A DNA stretch of 64,000 nucleotides from Jatrophihabitans sp035642535 (GTDB lineage Bacteria; Actinomycetota; Actinomycetes; Mycobacteriales; Jatrophihabitantaceae). Every line of letters begins with the position of its first letter. The stretch's first letter is position 1. This document shows, one piece after another, positions 8,435 to 16,696 of the stretch. The stretch covers positions 7,497-71,496 of the forward strand of contig DASQSE010000089.1 in the NCBI GenBank assembly GCA_035642535.1, given 5' to 3'. A program made the position numbers and the translations under genes. The notes below the pieces were generated by a model. That model was not told where the DNA came from and did no database searches. It saw nothing but the letters and a program-made list of their open reading frames with translations.

Positions 8435-9559
8435 TCACTCGCTGAGCAACGCGTGCAGCCGATCGGCGAGCACGTCCCAGCGCCATTCACGCTCGACCCA
8501 GGCACGGCCGGCGGCGCCCATCTGCTTGCGCAATGCCGCGTCGTCGAGCAGCCGGATCAGCCGATCGGCGACGGCGCCCACATCGCGACCGTCGACGACG
8601 AAGCCCGTCTCACCGTCGCGCACCGCATCCGGAGCGCCGCCGGAGTCGCCAACGACGATCGGCAGCCCGGTGGCCGACGCCTCGAGGAACACGATGCCGA
8701 GGCCCTCGACGTCGAGCCCGGCACGGCGCGTGCGGCACGGCATCGCGAATACGTCACCGGCGGCGAAGTGCGCGGGCAGTTCGTCGTGCGCCACTGCCCC
8801 GGTGAACACGACGGAGTCGGTGACGTCGACCGATCCGGCCAACCGCTCCAACTCCTCGCGATAGCGCCCGGCGCCGACGAACAGCAGCGTGGCATCGCGG
8901 ACCTGGCGGCGCACGCTCGGCAGTGCATGAATGAGCGTGTCCTGTCCTTTGCGCGGGACGAGGCGCGAGACGCAGACGACCACCGGACGACCTGCCAGGC
9001 GGTAGCGCTCGCGCACCGCCGTCCCGTCCACATCCGGCCGGAACAACTCGGTGTCGACGCCCGGTGTCAACTGGACGAGTTCGGCGCCGCGCCCGGCGGT
9101 GCTCTCCAGCCGGCGCCGGAAGTACTCGCCGAGGTAGGTCACGACGTCGCAGCCGGCGCCGATCCGGCGCAGCGCCTGCCGCGCGCCCGGCAGCACTGCC
9201 CAGCCCGCCTCGTGCCCGTGGGTGGTCGCGACGATGCGCTGCGCGCCCGCGCTGCGCAGTGCCGGTGCGAGCAGCCCGAGCGGCGCGGCCGCGCCGAACC
9301 ACACCGCCGTGCACTCGAACTCGCGCAGCGCGGCCACCGTCCGGCGCCGCGCGGCCGGCGTCGGCACCAGGAGCCGGCTGGGATGACGCAGCACCGGGAA
9401 CGGCTGCGCTGCGTCGAAGGCCGCCGCGCCCGGGTAGTCCGAGGCGTACACCACGACCGAGCCGGGCGGCTGCCGGATCGCGAGCCCGTACACGAACGAC
9501 TGGATGCCGCCCTGCCGCGGCGGAAAGTCGTTCGTGACGATCAGCGTGCGCCGGCTCAT
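8435..9559 (-). CDS. pimB: GT4 mannosyltransferase PimB'-like
   Basis: This 374-residue GT-B glycosyltransferase is expected to add the second mannose from GDP-mannose to phosphatidylinositol monomannoside at the inner membrane. Evidence includes the N-terminal glycine loop 'NDFPPRQGGIQSF', the donor-site segment 'VCVSRLVPRKGQDTLI' and the GT4 EX7E motif region 'EGLGIVFLEASATGLPIV'. Length and motifs agree with PimB' (Rv2188c), and it sits in the conserved fadD15-pimB' neighbourhood. Its ATG overlaps the stop of the upstream lipoprotein gene by four bases. Another PI- or glycolipid-mannosyltransferase role is possible but less likely. Confidence 0.88.
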   Translation of the reverse strand: MSRRTLIVTNDFPPRQGGIQSFVYGLAIRQPPGSVVVYASDYPGAAAFDAAQPFPVLRHPSRLLVPTPAARRRTVAALREFECTAVWFGAAAPLGLLAPALRSAGAQRIVATTHGHEAGWAVLPGARQALRRIGAGCDVVTYLGEYFRRRLESTAGRGAELVQLTPGVDTELFRPDVDGTAVRERYRLAGRPVVVCVSRLVPRKGQDTLIHALPSVRRQVRDATLLFVGAGRYREELERLAGSVDVTDSVVFTGAVAHDELPAHFAAGDVFAMPCRTRRAGLDVEGLGIVFLEASATGLPIVVGDSGGAPDAVRDGETGFVVDGRDVGAVADRLIRLLDDAALRKQMGAAGRAWVEREWRWDVLADRLHALLSE

Positions 9560-10836
9560 GAACCCAGCTCGGCTCGCAGGTAGGCACGCCACTGTGCGAT
9601 GAACGCGGCCGTCGTCTCGTGCAGGACGAACCGCAGCGCGTCGGCGACGGCCACATCGGGACCGAACGGCGAGGCGCCGACCAGCCGGTAGAACCGGACC
9701 AGTCCCTGTTCCCCGGCGTGCTGCGCAATGAGCCGGCAGGCGAGCCAGGCGCCTTCGTAGGCGCGCGCCGACTTCCCCTGGGTGCTGAACGCGTCCGGGG
9801 TCGGCAGCGTCGTCGGCAGCCGGCCGTGCCGGATGTCGGTGCGTAGCTCGGCTGCCGTGGTCGTCACCGGCTGACCGCTGCCGAGATTGCCGACGTATTC
9901 GGCGAATCCTTCGATCAGCCATTGCGGACTGTCGGCCGTTGTCGACGACTCCGTGGCCAGGTGGGTGATCTCGTGCCGGATGACGATGCGCCGACCCACC
10001 GCACTCAGCCGGGCGAACGCCGCCACGTTGACGATCAGCCGCTGTCCGTACACGGTGCCGCGCAGCGGGTCCTGGCCGTCCGAAACGGCCACCGCGGCCA
10101 CCTGGTCGGTGACCTGTTCTGGAGACTGGCCGGCGAGTGCGGCGAATTCGGGGTCCGAGGACGGTATGGCGACGAGCACGGCCGGCGCCGACTGCGACCC
10201 CCACACCGCTGTCACCGCGGGCACCGCGGCGTCGACGGCCGCCTGCACCTCGGGCAGCACCGCGGCGTTGTCCGGGTGCCCCAGCACCAGGCTGTGCGGG
10301 CCGCGCAGCACGTCCAGCTTCCCGAAGTCCCACGGACCCTGCCAGCTCACGCCTCCGGCGTTGGCGAGGCCGTCGTCGGCGGCGATCACGACCCGCCCGT
10401 CGTCGCGGACGAAGGTCCACCACAGGTCGTGCGTCGTCGGGATCTGGTCGATCTCACGAAAGGCGAAGCGCAGCGAGATCCGCACGATGATCGCGCCGGT
10501 GCCGAACCGGCGGGCGGCGGCCGACTCCGCCTGGTGGAAATCGGTCCGCCCCTCGACCCGGTAGCTCCAGGTGCTCAGCGGCAGTCGGCTGAGGTTGGCG
10601 AACGCACGCAGCTGCAGGGCCCGGAAGGTGGCCGCCGGGCCTGCCGTGTCGAGGTCGGCCGCGAATGCGTCGCGGTTGTGGTGCAGAACTGCGGCGCCGT
10701 GCCCGGCGAGCAGCGCCCTGACGTCTGCCATCGACGGAGCGGACCGGTCCGTCGAGGACGAGCAGCCGCCGACCACCAAGGTGGACATCAGGCAGCACGC
10801 GAGCAGCGCACGCACGACACGTCGGCGCACGATCAC
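9556..10836 (-). CDS. Lipoprotein with HExxH metalloprotease-like domain
   Basis: This 426-residue exported lipoprotein has a signal peptide with a lipobox-like VVGGC (Cys25), so it is anchored outside the membrane. A beta-rich N-terminal half is followed by a gluzincin-type zinc motif RHEITHLAT (HExxH), with a downstream Glu in SPQWLIEGFAEYV, the arrangement of peptidase-MA-like proteins. A C-terminal 'AYEGAWLACRLIAQHAGEQGLVRFYRL' segment resembles the helical tail of the same family. It is coupled to pimB' by a 4-base overlap, and mycobacteria also have a gene here (Rv2189c position). The substrate is unknown. Confidence 0.83.
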   Translation of the reverse strand: MIVRRRVVRALLACCLMSTLVVGGCSSSTDRSAPSMADVRALLAGHGAAVLHHNRDAFAADLDTAGPAATFRALQLRAFANLSRLPLSTWSYRVEGRTDFHQAESAAARRFGTGAIIVRISLRFAFREIDQIPTTHDLWWTFVRDDGRVVIAADDGLANAGGVSWQGPWDFGKLDVLRGPHSLVLGHPDNAAVLPEVQAAVDAAVPAVTAVWGSQSAPAVLVAIPSSDPEFAALAGQSPEQVTDQVAAVAVSDGQDPLRGTVYGQRLIVNVAAFARLSAVGRRIVIRHEITHLATESSTTADSPQWLIEGFAEYVGNLGSGQPVTTTAAELRTDIRHGRLPTTLPTPDAFSTQGKSARAYEGAWLACRLIAQHAGEQGLVRFYRLVGASPFGPDVAVADALRFVLHETTAAFIAQWRAYLRAELGS

Positions 10837-10857
10837 GGCGTCCAGCCTGCCAACCTA

Positions 10858-10991
10858 GCGACGGTGCGGCGAGGCCGGGTCTGGACCGAGGAGTCGACCG
10901 ACGAAGGAGGGAGCGACGAGGGAAGACTCGGCCCAAAGAGCCGCACCGTCGCGTATGTGATTGCGACGGTGCGGCGAGGCCGGGTCTGGAC
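10858..10991. repeat. Small intergenic element with 12-bp terminal inverted repeats, plus partial second copy
   Basis: GCGACGGTGCGG (10858-10869) and its exact complement CCGCACCGTCGC (10941-10952) bound a 95-base unit with a purine-rich core (CGACGAAGGAGGGAGCGACG). Ten bases later the first 29 bases of the unit recur exactly (10963-10991). No coding potential is seen. It separates the NlpC/P60 gene from the lipoprotein gene. The 10941-10974 palindrome (stem 12, loop 10) could also act as a transcription terminator. Confidence 0.85.
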
Positions 10992-11003
10992 TGCGGGCCG
11001 CGC

Positions 11004-12044
11004 TCAGCCGGTGAGTCGGGTGGCTCCCGTGTAGTCGCTGGTGAACGCGCCGAGCGGCACCACTGAGACGTTCTCGCCCGACTGCGGCGCGGAGACCATC
11101 ATCCCGTCGCCGATGTAGATCGTGACGTGGCCGATCGGCTGATAGAAGAAGATCAAGTCACCCGGCTGGAGCTGTGTGCGCGAGACGTGCGTGCCGTAGC
11201 TGTACTGCGCGGCCGCCGAGTGCGGCAGGCTGACGCCGCCGGCCCGCCAGGCCATCATCGTGAGGCCGGAGCAGTCCCAAGAGCTCGGGCCCGCCGCGCC
11301 GTAGTAGTACGGCTCGCCGACCTGGTTCAGCGCGAACTGCACGGCACGCTGCGCGGCCGCCGACGTGGCGTGCGGCAGGTTCCGCAGCGCCCCTGGGCTC
11401 ACCGTTGGGTTGCTGGAGTTCTGGTATGCCCACAGCTGTTGCTGGGTCAGCGTGTCGAGCAGGTTCTGGTATTTGCGGATCTGCTTCTCGACGGTCTTGC
11501 GCTGCTTGGCGAGCTTGTCACGCTGATGCCGCGCGGCCAGGAGCAGCGTGGCGGCCTTCTCTGCGGAGGAGGACGCCGTGTTGCGGGCCTGGGACACCGC
11601 CGCGACGACCTGGGCCGTGTGCGTCGAGACCATGTCGAGCATGTCGAGCCGGGCGAGGTAATTGCTCCCGCTGCTGCTGTCGAGCAGGGCGGAGGCAGCG
11701 CTGAAGCTACCGCCCTCGTACTGCGCCTGGATGATCTCCGCGAACTCGAAGTGAGCCCGCTCATACACCTTCCGCGCGGCAGACGCCTTCCGCTCGGCGA
11801 CCTTGGCGGCCTTGTGGCGTCGCTGGACGGCGAGCCGGGCGCGGTCGAACTTCTCCACGAGCTGGGAGTTCTTCAGAGCGAGCTTGCCGAGCCGCTTCTG
11901 CACGTCCGTCACGGACGGCTGCGCGTGTATCGGCGTGGTGTGCGGAGGCGCGGCGGAAGCCAGGGTGGGGGCGAGGACGGCGACAGCGCCAACCACCGCC
12001 AGAGCGATCAAGGGACGGACGCGACGCGCGATACCGATCGCCAC
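11004..12044 (-). CDS. Secreted NlpC/P60 peptidoglycan endopeptidase with coiled coil
   Basis: This 346-residue exported protein is predicted to cleave peptide stems of peptidoglycan. Residues 1-32 form a signal peptide ending ASAA. Residues about 45-205 are a long Lys/Arg/Ala-rich coiled coil like that of RipA-type proteins, which usually controls or localises the hydrolase. The C-terminal NlpC/P60 domain has catalytic Cys258 (WDCSGL) and His306 (GHVTIYIGDG). The GTG start is preceded by AAGGAG about 11 bases away. The mRNA leader contains a c-di-AMP riboswitch. It occupies the Rv2190c position. Confidence 0.93.
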   Translation of the reverse strand: MAIGIARRVRPLIALAVVGAVAVLAPTLASAAPPHTTPIHAQPSVTDVQKRLGKLALKNSQLVEKFDRARLAVQRRHKAAKVAERKASAARKVYERAHFEFAEIIQAQYEGGSFSAASALLDSSSGSNYLARLDMLDMVSTHTAQVVAAVSQARNTASSSAEKAATLLLAARHQRDKLAKQRKTVEKQIRKYQNLLDTLTQQQLWAYQNSSNPTVSPGALRNLPHATSAAAQRAVQFALNQVGEPYYYGAAGPSSWDCSGLTMMAWRAGGVSLPHSAAAQYSYGTHVSRTQLQPGDLIFFYQPIGHVTIYIGDGMMVSAPQSGENVSVVPLGAFTSDYTGATRLTG

Positions 12045-12069
12045 GGTCGGCAGATCTCCTTCTTCCTCG

Positions 12070-12232
12070 ACCGCCTACCGAGTTAGCTGACGGGTTCGGG
12101 CCGGAAGTAGCCCTACGGTGTGCGTTCGAGCGGCTCGCGCTGCTGTTCAGCGCGTGCGCGTCACCTCGCGCACCCCGATTCACCCCAAGGGATCACGTGG
12201 GTCCCCGGTTCGCCACCGAGTCGGCGCCGGTT
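12070..12232 (-). promoter_or_regulatory. c-di-AMP riboswitch (ydaO/yuaA type)
   Basis: Read on the minus strand, the leader contains the strongly conserved blocks of the ydaO/yuaA class in order: GAACCGGGGACCC, CTTGGGGTGAATC, a variable GC hairpin, GTAGGGCTACTTCCGG, CCCGAACCCGTCAGCTAAC and the closing CGGTAGGCGG. These match the actinobacterial consensus I know. It ends about 25 bases upstream of the GTG of the NlpC/P60 gene, with the RBS just downstream. The class normally lowers expression when c-di-AMP binds. The ends are approximate. Confidence 0.9.
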
Positions 12233-12383
12233 GGCCGACCACGGTTCCGCGGCGATTCGGCGGAACCTCGCGGCGATGGCCATGTTGACCACCAGGAACC
12301 GCCAGGTCTCGGAAAGATTACGACCCCCTCTTCTGGCGCTGCAACGCGACCCCCCGGGTTTGTGGAAAATCTAGACAAATTCG
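12233..12383 (-). promoter_or_regulatory. Upstream region of the riboswitch with a candidate promoter
   Basis: No gene is seen here. On the minus strand a possible promoter has -35 TTGCAG (12339-12344), an 18-base spacer and -10 TAATCT (12315-12320), which would start RNA about 75 bases before the riboswitch. A perfect 8-base-stem hairpin, GGTTCCGC/GCGGAACC (12243-12250 and 12260-12267), lies just 5' of the aptamer. The promoter is a sequence match only. Confidence 0.4.
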
Positions 12384-12587
12384 TCACGCAATACCCCGGT
12401 TCTCCCCCGAAACAGGACGAACGAGGCGCAGCGGGGGCAGAAGGCCCACTTCGGCCAGGTTGTCGATGGCGGCTTTTTCGTCCTCGTCAAGATCGACGGG
12501 CGCCGGTGGTTTGCCCAGCAGGACCGTGATGACGCAATCGTGGCAGGCGTGCCCGCGCCCTGCGCAGGCGTCGCAGTCGATCAGCAT
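12384..12587 (-). CDS. Small cysteine-rich conserved protein, 67 aa
   Basis: This 67-residue protein reads MLIDCDACAGRGHACHDCVI and then an acidic helix (DLDEDEKAAIDNLAEVG). Five-residue-spaced cysteines (CDACAGRGHACHDC) suggest a zinc or iron-sulfur knuckle, although this is inference. I recall near-identical small proteins in many actinobacteria beside NlpC/P60 genes. It lies in the same orientation upstream of the riboswitch-controlled hydrolase. Starts further upstream would run into the divergent phosphoesterase promoter, so the ATG at 12587 is used. Confidence 0.8.
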   Translation of the reverse strand: MLIDCDACAGRGHACHDCVITVLLGKPPAPVDLDEDEKAAIDNLAEVGLLPPLRLVRPVSGENRGIA

Positions 12588-12674
12588 TTCGCACCTTCTC
12601 CCGTCGGTCGCACCGCAATCCGGTTCGCCGCAGACGCTAAGCACGCCCTCCGACAGTTTTCCTACGGTGGGTGT

Positions 12675-14324
12675 GTGAGCACTCCGGCAGGTGAAGCGCA
12701 GGCGGTCCGCCGACGCCGTGCCTGGATGGCGTCCGCGGCCCGGGCGGCGGCCGTTGTCCTGATCGGTGCGATCGCGGGCCTCGGTGTCGGGCTGGCGACC
12801 CCGACCCACCTGCAACTCGCCGGGACGAGCGCGACCGTGCGGCTGGGTGTCGGGCAGCGCTATGACGAATTGGCGTTCACCGGCCTGCTCACCGGCCGGC
12901 GCGCCGCCGAGCACAAGTTGCTCGGCGAGCCGGTGGGGGTGAGCGTGCAGCTCAATCTCGACACGGCGCCGTTCGTCGACGTCAACGGTTCCTTCGACGC
13001 GAAGGTGCTGCCTGCGTATATCCAGACCTACAGCAATCCGGGACAGGTCGCGCGCGACGTCGGGCACGCGGTCGCGATCCATCTGCTGCGTTGGGTCGGC
13101 GCGGGCGCCGCCGCGGCGCTACTTGCCGTGCTCGCGCGCAGCGCCTATGTCGGCTGGCGGCACCGGTACGACGCCCGTGCCCCGGAGGGGCCGCGGATGC
13201 GCGCCGCGGCGATCGCCTACCGGGCACCCGACCGGCGGCTGTTCCGCCGCGCCGCGCTGGCCGCCGCCGTCCTCGCCGTCCTCGCCGCCATGCCGAGCTC
13301 GGCGTACAGCGCGACGGACGGGCCGCGCATCGTGCCGACCTCCCTGCTCGACGGCACGCCGCTGGCCGGCGCCCAGGTCTCCGGTCCGCTGCTGCCGGCG
13401 TTCGATGCTGCCGAGACCTACATCCGCAGGTACTTCGCCGACACGAACACGTACTACGAGCAGCTCCGGACAAAGCTGCTCGACCAGATAGACGTCGCCC
13501 CGCCGATCCTGGCGTCGAGCGAGACCGATTCGGACGCGGTCAACATCGGCTTCGTCACCGACCGGCACTGCAACACGGGCATGGACCGCGTCATCGTCGC
13601 GCTGCTCCAGCGGCTGGACGTCGGCGTGCTCGTCAGCGGCGGCGACGACGCGTTCAGCGGCTCCTTCTCGTTCGAGTCGGCGTGCACCGCGGGCCTGGCC
13701 GCCGCCACCCAACGCGCACACATCAGCGACGTCTTCGTGGGCGGCAACCATGACTCGCCGATGACGTTGGCCGACGAGCGGCAACAGGGCATCCGGGTGC
13801 TTGACGGTGATCCGGTGACCGTCGCGGGTTTGACGTTCCTCGGCGTGCCCGACCCGCGCACCAGCCGCTACGGCCAAGGCATTCGCCCGTCCGATCCGGA
13901 GTTGCAGGCCCGGCTGCTCTCCGGCGTCGGCGAGCGGGTGGGCAACCTTGCGTGCGACGCCGGCGGGCCGGTGATCGTCGTGCTGCACGACCCGAGCGCC
14001 GGCCGGACGGCGCTGGAGAACGGCTGCGGGAACGCGGTGCTGGCGCTCGACGGACACACTCACGAGCAGAACGGTCCAGAGCCGATCCCGCTGCCGGACA
14101 GCTCAACCGGATACGCCTATACCGGGGCGTCGACCGGTGGCGCGCCCACCGACAGGACGATCGAGCACAGCTTCGCGTCGAGCCTGACGGTGGGGCCGCT
14201 GAACCACGACGCGACCATCAACATCCTCAGCGTCGAACCGTCCACGGGCCAGCTGCTCGGCGTCACCGTTTGCCACATCTCGCCGGACGAGACCATCGCC
14301 TTCGAAGAGGTGGCAGTTCCTTAG
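12675..14324 (+). CDS. Membrane-anchored metallophosphoesterase
   Basis: This 549-residue protein has three predicted membrane segments (about residues 18-42, 133-158 and 192-212) followed by a calcineurin-like phosphoesterase domain from about 290. The dimetal motifs are all visible: DRH at 296-298, GGDD at 322-325, GNHD at 357-360, His438 in VVLHDP and GHTH at 460-463. The catalytic domain is probably outside the membrane if the third segment is an exported anchor, which needs testing. The GTG at 12675 gives VSTPAGEAQAV; there is no good earlier start. The gene diverges from the Cys-rich small protein. The substrate is unknown. Confidence 0.87.
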   Translation: MSTPAGEAQAVRRRRAWMASAARAAAVVLIGAIAGLGVGLATPTHLQLAGTSATVRLGVGQRYDELAFTGLLTGRRAAEHKLLGEPVGVSVQLNLDTAPFVDVNGSFDAKVLPAYIQTYSNPGQVARDVGHAVAIHLLRWVGAGAAAALLAVLARSAYVGWRHRYDARAPEGPRMRAAAIAYRAPDRRLFRRAALAAAVLAVLAAMPSSAYSATDGPRIVPTSLLDGTPLAGAQVSGPLLPAFDAAETYIRRYFADTNTYYEQLRTKLLDQIDVAPPILASSETDSDAVNIGFVTDRHCNTGMDRVIVALLQRLDVGVLVSGGDDAFSGSFSFESACTAGLAAATQRAHISDVFVGGNHDSPMTLADERQQGIRVLDGDPVTVAGLTFLGVPDPRTSRYGQGIRPSDPELQARLLSGVGERVGNLACDAGGPVIVVLHDPSAGRTALENGCGNAVLALDGHTHEQNGPEPIPLPDSSTGYAYTGASTGGAPTDRTIEHSFASSLTVGPLNHDATINILSVEPSTGQLLGVTVCHISPDETIAFEEVAVP

Positions 14325-14349
14325 CGCGGGTTTGAGAAGGATCCCGCGG

Positions 14350-15306
14350 TCAGAACGTGGCGATCGGGTTGACCGGGCTGCCGGACGTACCGGCGAAGCG
14401 GACCGGCGCGACTGCGAGGTGGAAGTCCCACTGGCCGTGTTCGGCAGCCGTAGTCGCGCACCCCTCCAGGTCGCAGTTGTCGAGCAGCCACAGACCCATG
14501 GCGACGAGGCCCACGGTGTGAACCGGCATCGCCATGCCTTCGTACCCTGACGGCTGAACGTCCTGGGGCGTGTCGGCGCCGATCAGCGCGACCTCCCGCT
14601 CGTGCAGCCACGGCAGGCAGGACGCGTGCCAGCCGGCCTGTGTGAAACCGCTGGCCGCACCGGCCTCGTGCCGGACTCGGCCATAGCCGGTCCGCAGGAA
14701 CACCGCATCGCCGGATCGCACCCGCACGCCCTGGCGACGCTCGGCCTCCTCGAGATCGTCGGGAAACACACCCTGCCCGGGTTCCAACCACGGCACATCG
14801 CGGACCTTCGCAATGTCCAGCAGGACGCCACGCGTAATGATCCCGTTCGCCGCCGCCGTGACGGCCGCCCACCCCGATCCCGTTTCGGCGTCGACCAACG
14901 AGTGCGACCGCCCGTTGTACATCGTGCCGTCCCAGAAGATGTGGCACGGCGAGTCGACGTGGGTGACGGTGTTGCCGTGGAACATGAAGCCGAGCCGCTC
15001 ATTCGAATAGCCCCAGTGCCGGTCGTTGCGGAACCCGGGCAGCGGCATGTCCTCGGCACCCGGCATGTCGGCGAAGCGCGGGCACGACGTCGTCGACCGC
15101 TCCATCTCCTCCGGCACGGCAACCTCCCATGCGCACGACACGCTCCTGCCGTGGCGCACGGCCTGCGCCGCTGCCAGCCGGACGTCGTCCGTGATGTGGT
15201 TCAGCGTGCCGAGCTCGTCGTCCTCGCCCCACCGTCCCCAGTTCGACAGCGTGTCGAAGTACCCGAGCACGTCGTCCTGTGTGGGCATCGGTCGCCCTGC
15301 CGTCAT
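14350..15306 (-). CDS. Cyclase-family (kynurenine formamidase-like) hydrolase
   Basis: This 318-residue cytoplasmic protein belongs to the metal-dependent cyclase/KynB-like family. The metal-binding motif appears as HGNTVTHVDSPCHI (canonical HxGTHxDxPxHF form with N for G), and a second conserved segment is 'VHTVGLVAMGLWLLDNCDLE'. Length is typical of the longer actinobacterial branch, not KynB itself (about 210 residues), so tryptophan catabolism should not be assumed. It ends 25 bases from the phosphoesterase stop (convergent) and follows the NYN gene by 27 bases, probably in one transcript. MPTQDD six codons in is an alternative start. Confidence 0.82.
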   Translation of the reverse strand: MTAGRPMPTQDDVLGYFDTLSNWGRWGEDDELGTLNHITDDVRLAAAQAVRHGRSVSCAWEVAVPEEMERSTTSCPRFADMPGAEDMPLPGFRNDRHWGYSNERLGFMFHGNTVTHVDSPCHIFWDGTMYNGRSHSLVDAETGSGWAAVTAAANGIITRGVLLDIAKVRDVPWLEPGQGVFPDDLEEAERRQGVRVRSGDAVFLRTGYGRVRHEAGAASGFTQAGWHASCLPWLHEREVALIGADTPQDVQPSGYEGMAMPVHTVGLVAMGLWLLDNCDLEGCATTAAEHGQWDFHLAVAPVRFAGTSGSPVNPIATF

Positions 15307-15333
15307 CCCAGCATCGACTCCTCAAACACGCGC

Positions 15334-16620
15334 TTAGGAGAGCCGTTCGAGCAGCACCTGGGACGGCACTGCCCAGGCGCCGGTGCGCGTGGTGTCCGTG
15401 ATCACCTGGCGGTCGCTCGTCACGACGACGACGGGCCGGCCGGCCGGCTCGTTCGCGACGAGCCGCCTGATCAGGTCGTCGGCGATCTCGTCGGCCGCGC
15501 TGAACAGCACCCGCACGCCGCGCGGCGTGGCCGGCAGGGCCGGGGGGCGTTCGCCGCCGTCGAAGGCAACCGTGATCTCCGCACCCGACTGCGCAGCCAG
15601 GGGGGCGAGCGCGCCGACCAGCCGGGTCCGCTGGTCCGCCAGCGAGAGCTCGCTGTAGCCGGTCTTGGTCACGTTGTAGCCGTCGATGACCAAGTGCACG
15701 TTGGGCAGGGCGAGCAGCCGGTCGAGCGCGGCCGGGTCGTCGGCGGTGCGCCGCTCCGGACCCGATTCCGCCGAGGCCACCGCATCGGCCGGACGCAACC
15801 CGGGCGGCGACAACGACAGCTCGCGGCGCACGCCGCTCGCCGCCTGCACGAGCGTGTCGACGAGCAGCCACAGCCGGGCGTCGTCGACGTCGCGCTCGGC
15901 GCGTGAGCCGCGGCGGGCCGACTCGGCCGACCGCTCCGCCTCGGCCTGCCTGGCCCGCTGCCGGCGCAGTTCCGTCTCGTGCGCCGATGCCTGCGCATCG
16001 AGTTCCGCACGCAGCTTCGCCTCCGCGGCCAGCGCCACTTCGCGGTCGCGCTCGGCCTCGCGCAGCTCGCGCGTGCGATCCCGCACCGTCTTGCGCAGGC
16101 CGGCGAGCTCCGTCTCGACGTCGGCCCGAGCTGCCGCCGCGGCCTCCCGCAGCCGCGCCGACTCGCCCTTCACCTGGGTGCGCAGCTCGGCCAGCTCGGC
16201 CCGTAGGCGTTCGATCTCGTCCTTCTGGCCGCTCGCGGCGCTGCGCTCGGCGGCCCAACGACGATTGGCCGCACTCAGCGCGTCCTGCCAGCCCTCCGGA
16301 CGGGTCAGATAGGCGGTCACCGCGATGTCCACCGGGTCGGCGGCCGGCGTCGGGACGCCGGCGCGCACCGCGGCCGTCAGCTCCGGCGAGGCGTCGGTGA
16401 CCACCTGGGCCACCTTGCCGCGGAAGGCGTCGTCGGTGTCCAGCGCCGCGGCGAGCGCGACCGCGCCGAGTCGCTGCCGCTTCGCCGGCGCGAAGCGGGC
16501 TATCGCGCGCAGCGCGGTCGGCACCTCGTCGGCCGGCAGCCGGCCCAGCACGTCCGCCGCGATCGTGAGGACCTGGACGCGGGCCGGCTCGACGAGCGCA
16601 ACTTCGTCCTGATGGTCCAC
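15334..16620 (-). CDS. Coiled-coil protein with C-terminal NYN (YacP-like) RNase domain
   Basis: This 428-residue protein has an N-terminal helical region (1-125), a long Glu/Arg/Ala coiled coil (about 135-250) and a C-terminal NYN/PIN-like domain. NYN residues are visible: VIDGYNVTKTGY (first acidic site), ITVAFDGGERPP and VVVTSDRQVI. These acids usually coordinate metal in RNA hydrolysis. It starts at GTG 16620 (VDHQDEVALVEP). It is divergent from the DEDDh/GIY-YIG nuclease gene, 76 bases away. The role is probably RNA or tRNA processing, by family only. Confidence 0.85.
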   Translation of the reverse strand: MDHQDEVALVEPARVQVLTIAADVLGRLPADEVPTALRAIARFAPAKRQRLGAVALAAALDTDDAFRGKVAQVVTDASPELTAAVRAGVPTPAADPVDIAVTAYLTRPEGWQDALSAANRRWAAERSAASGQKDEIERLRAELAELRTQVKGESARLREAAAAARADVETELAGLRKTVRDRTRELREAERDREVALAAEAKLRAELDAQASAHETELRRQRARQAEAERSAESARRGSRAERDVDDARLWLLVDTLVQAASGVRRELSLSPPGLRPADAVASAESGPERRTADDPAALDRLLALPNVHLVIDGYNVTKTGYSELSLADQRTRLVGALAPLAAQSGAEITVAFDGGERPPALPATPRGVRVLFSAADEIADDLIRRLVANEPAGRPVVVVTSDRQVITDTTRTGAWAVPSQVLLERLS

Positions 16621-16696
16621 GCCCGCGAGCGTAATCGGGCCCGGAAAGCGGCGCGTCTGCGCGTTTTCGTCAGACCCCCCGCCTAACTTGCGGAAT

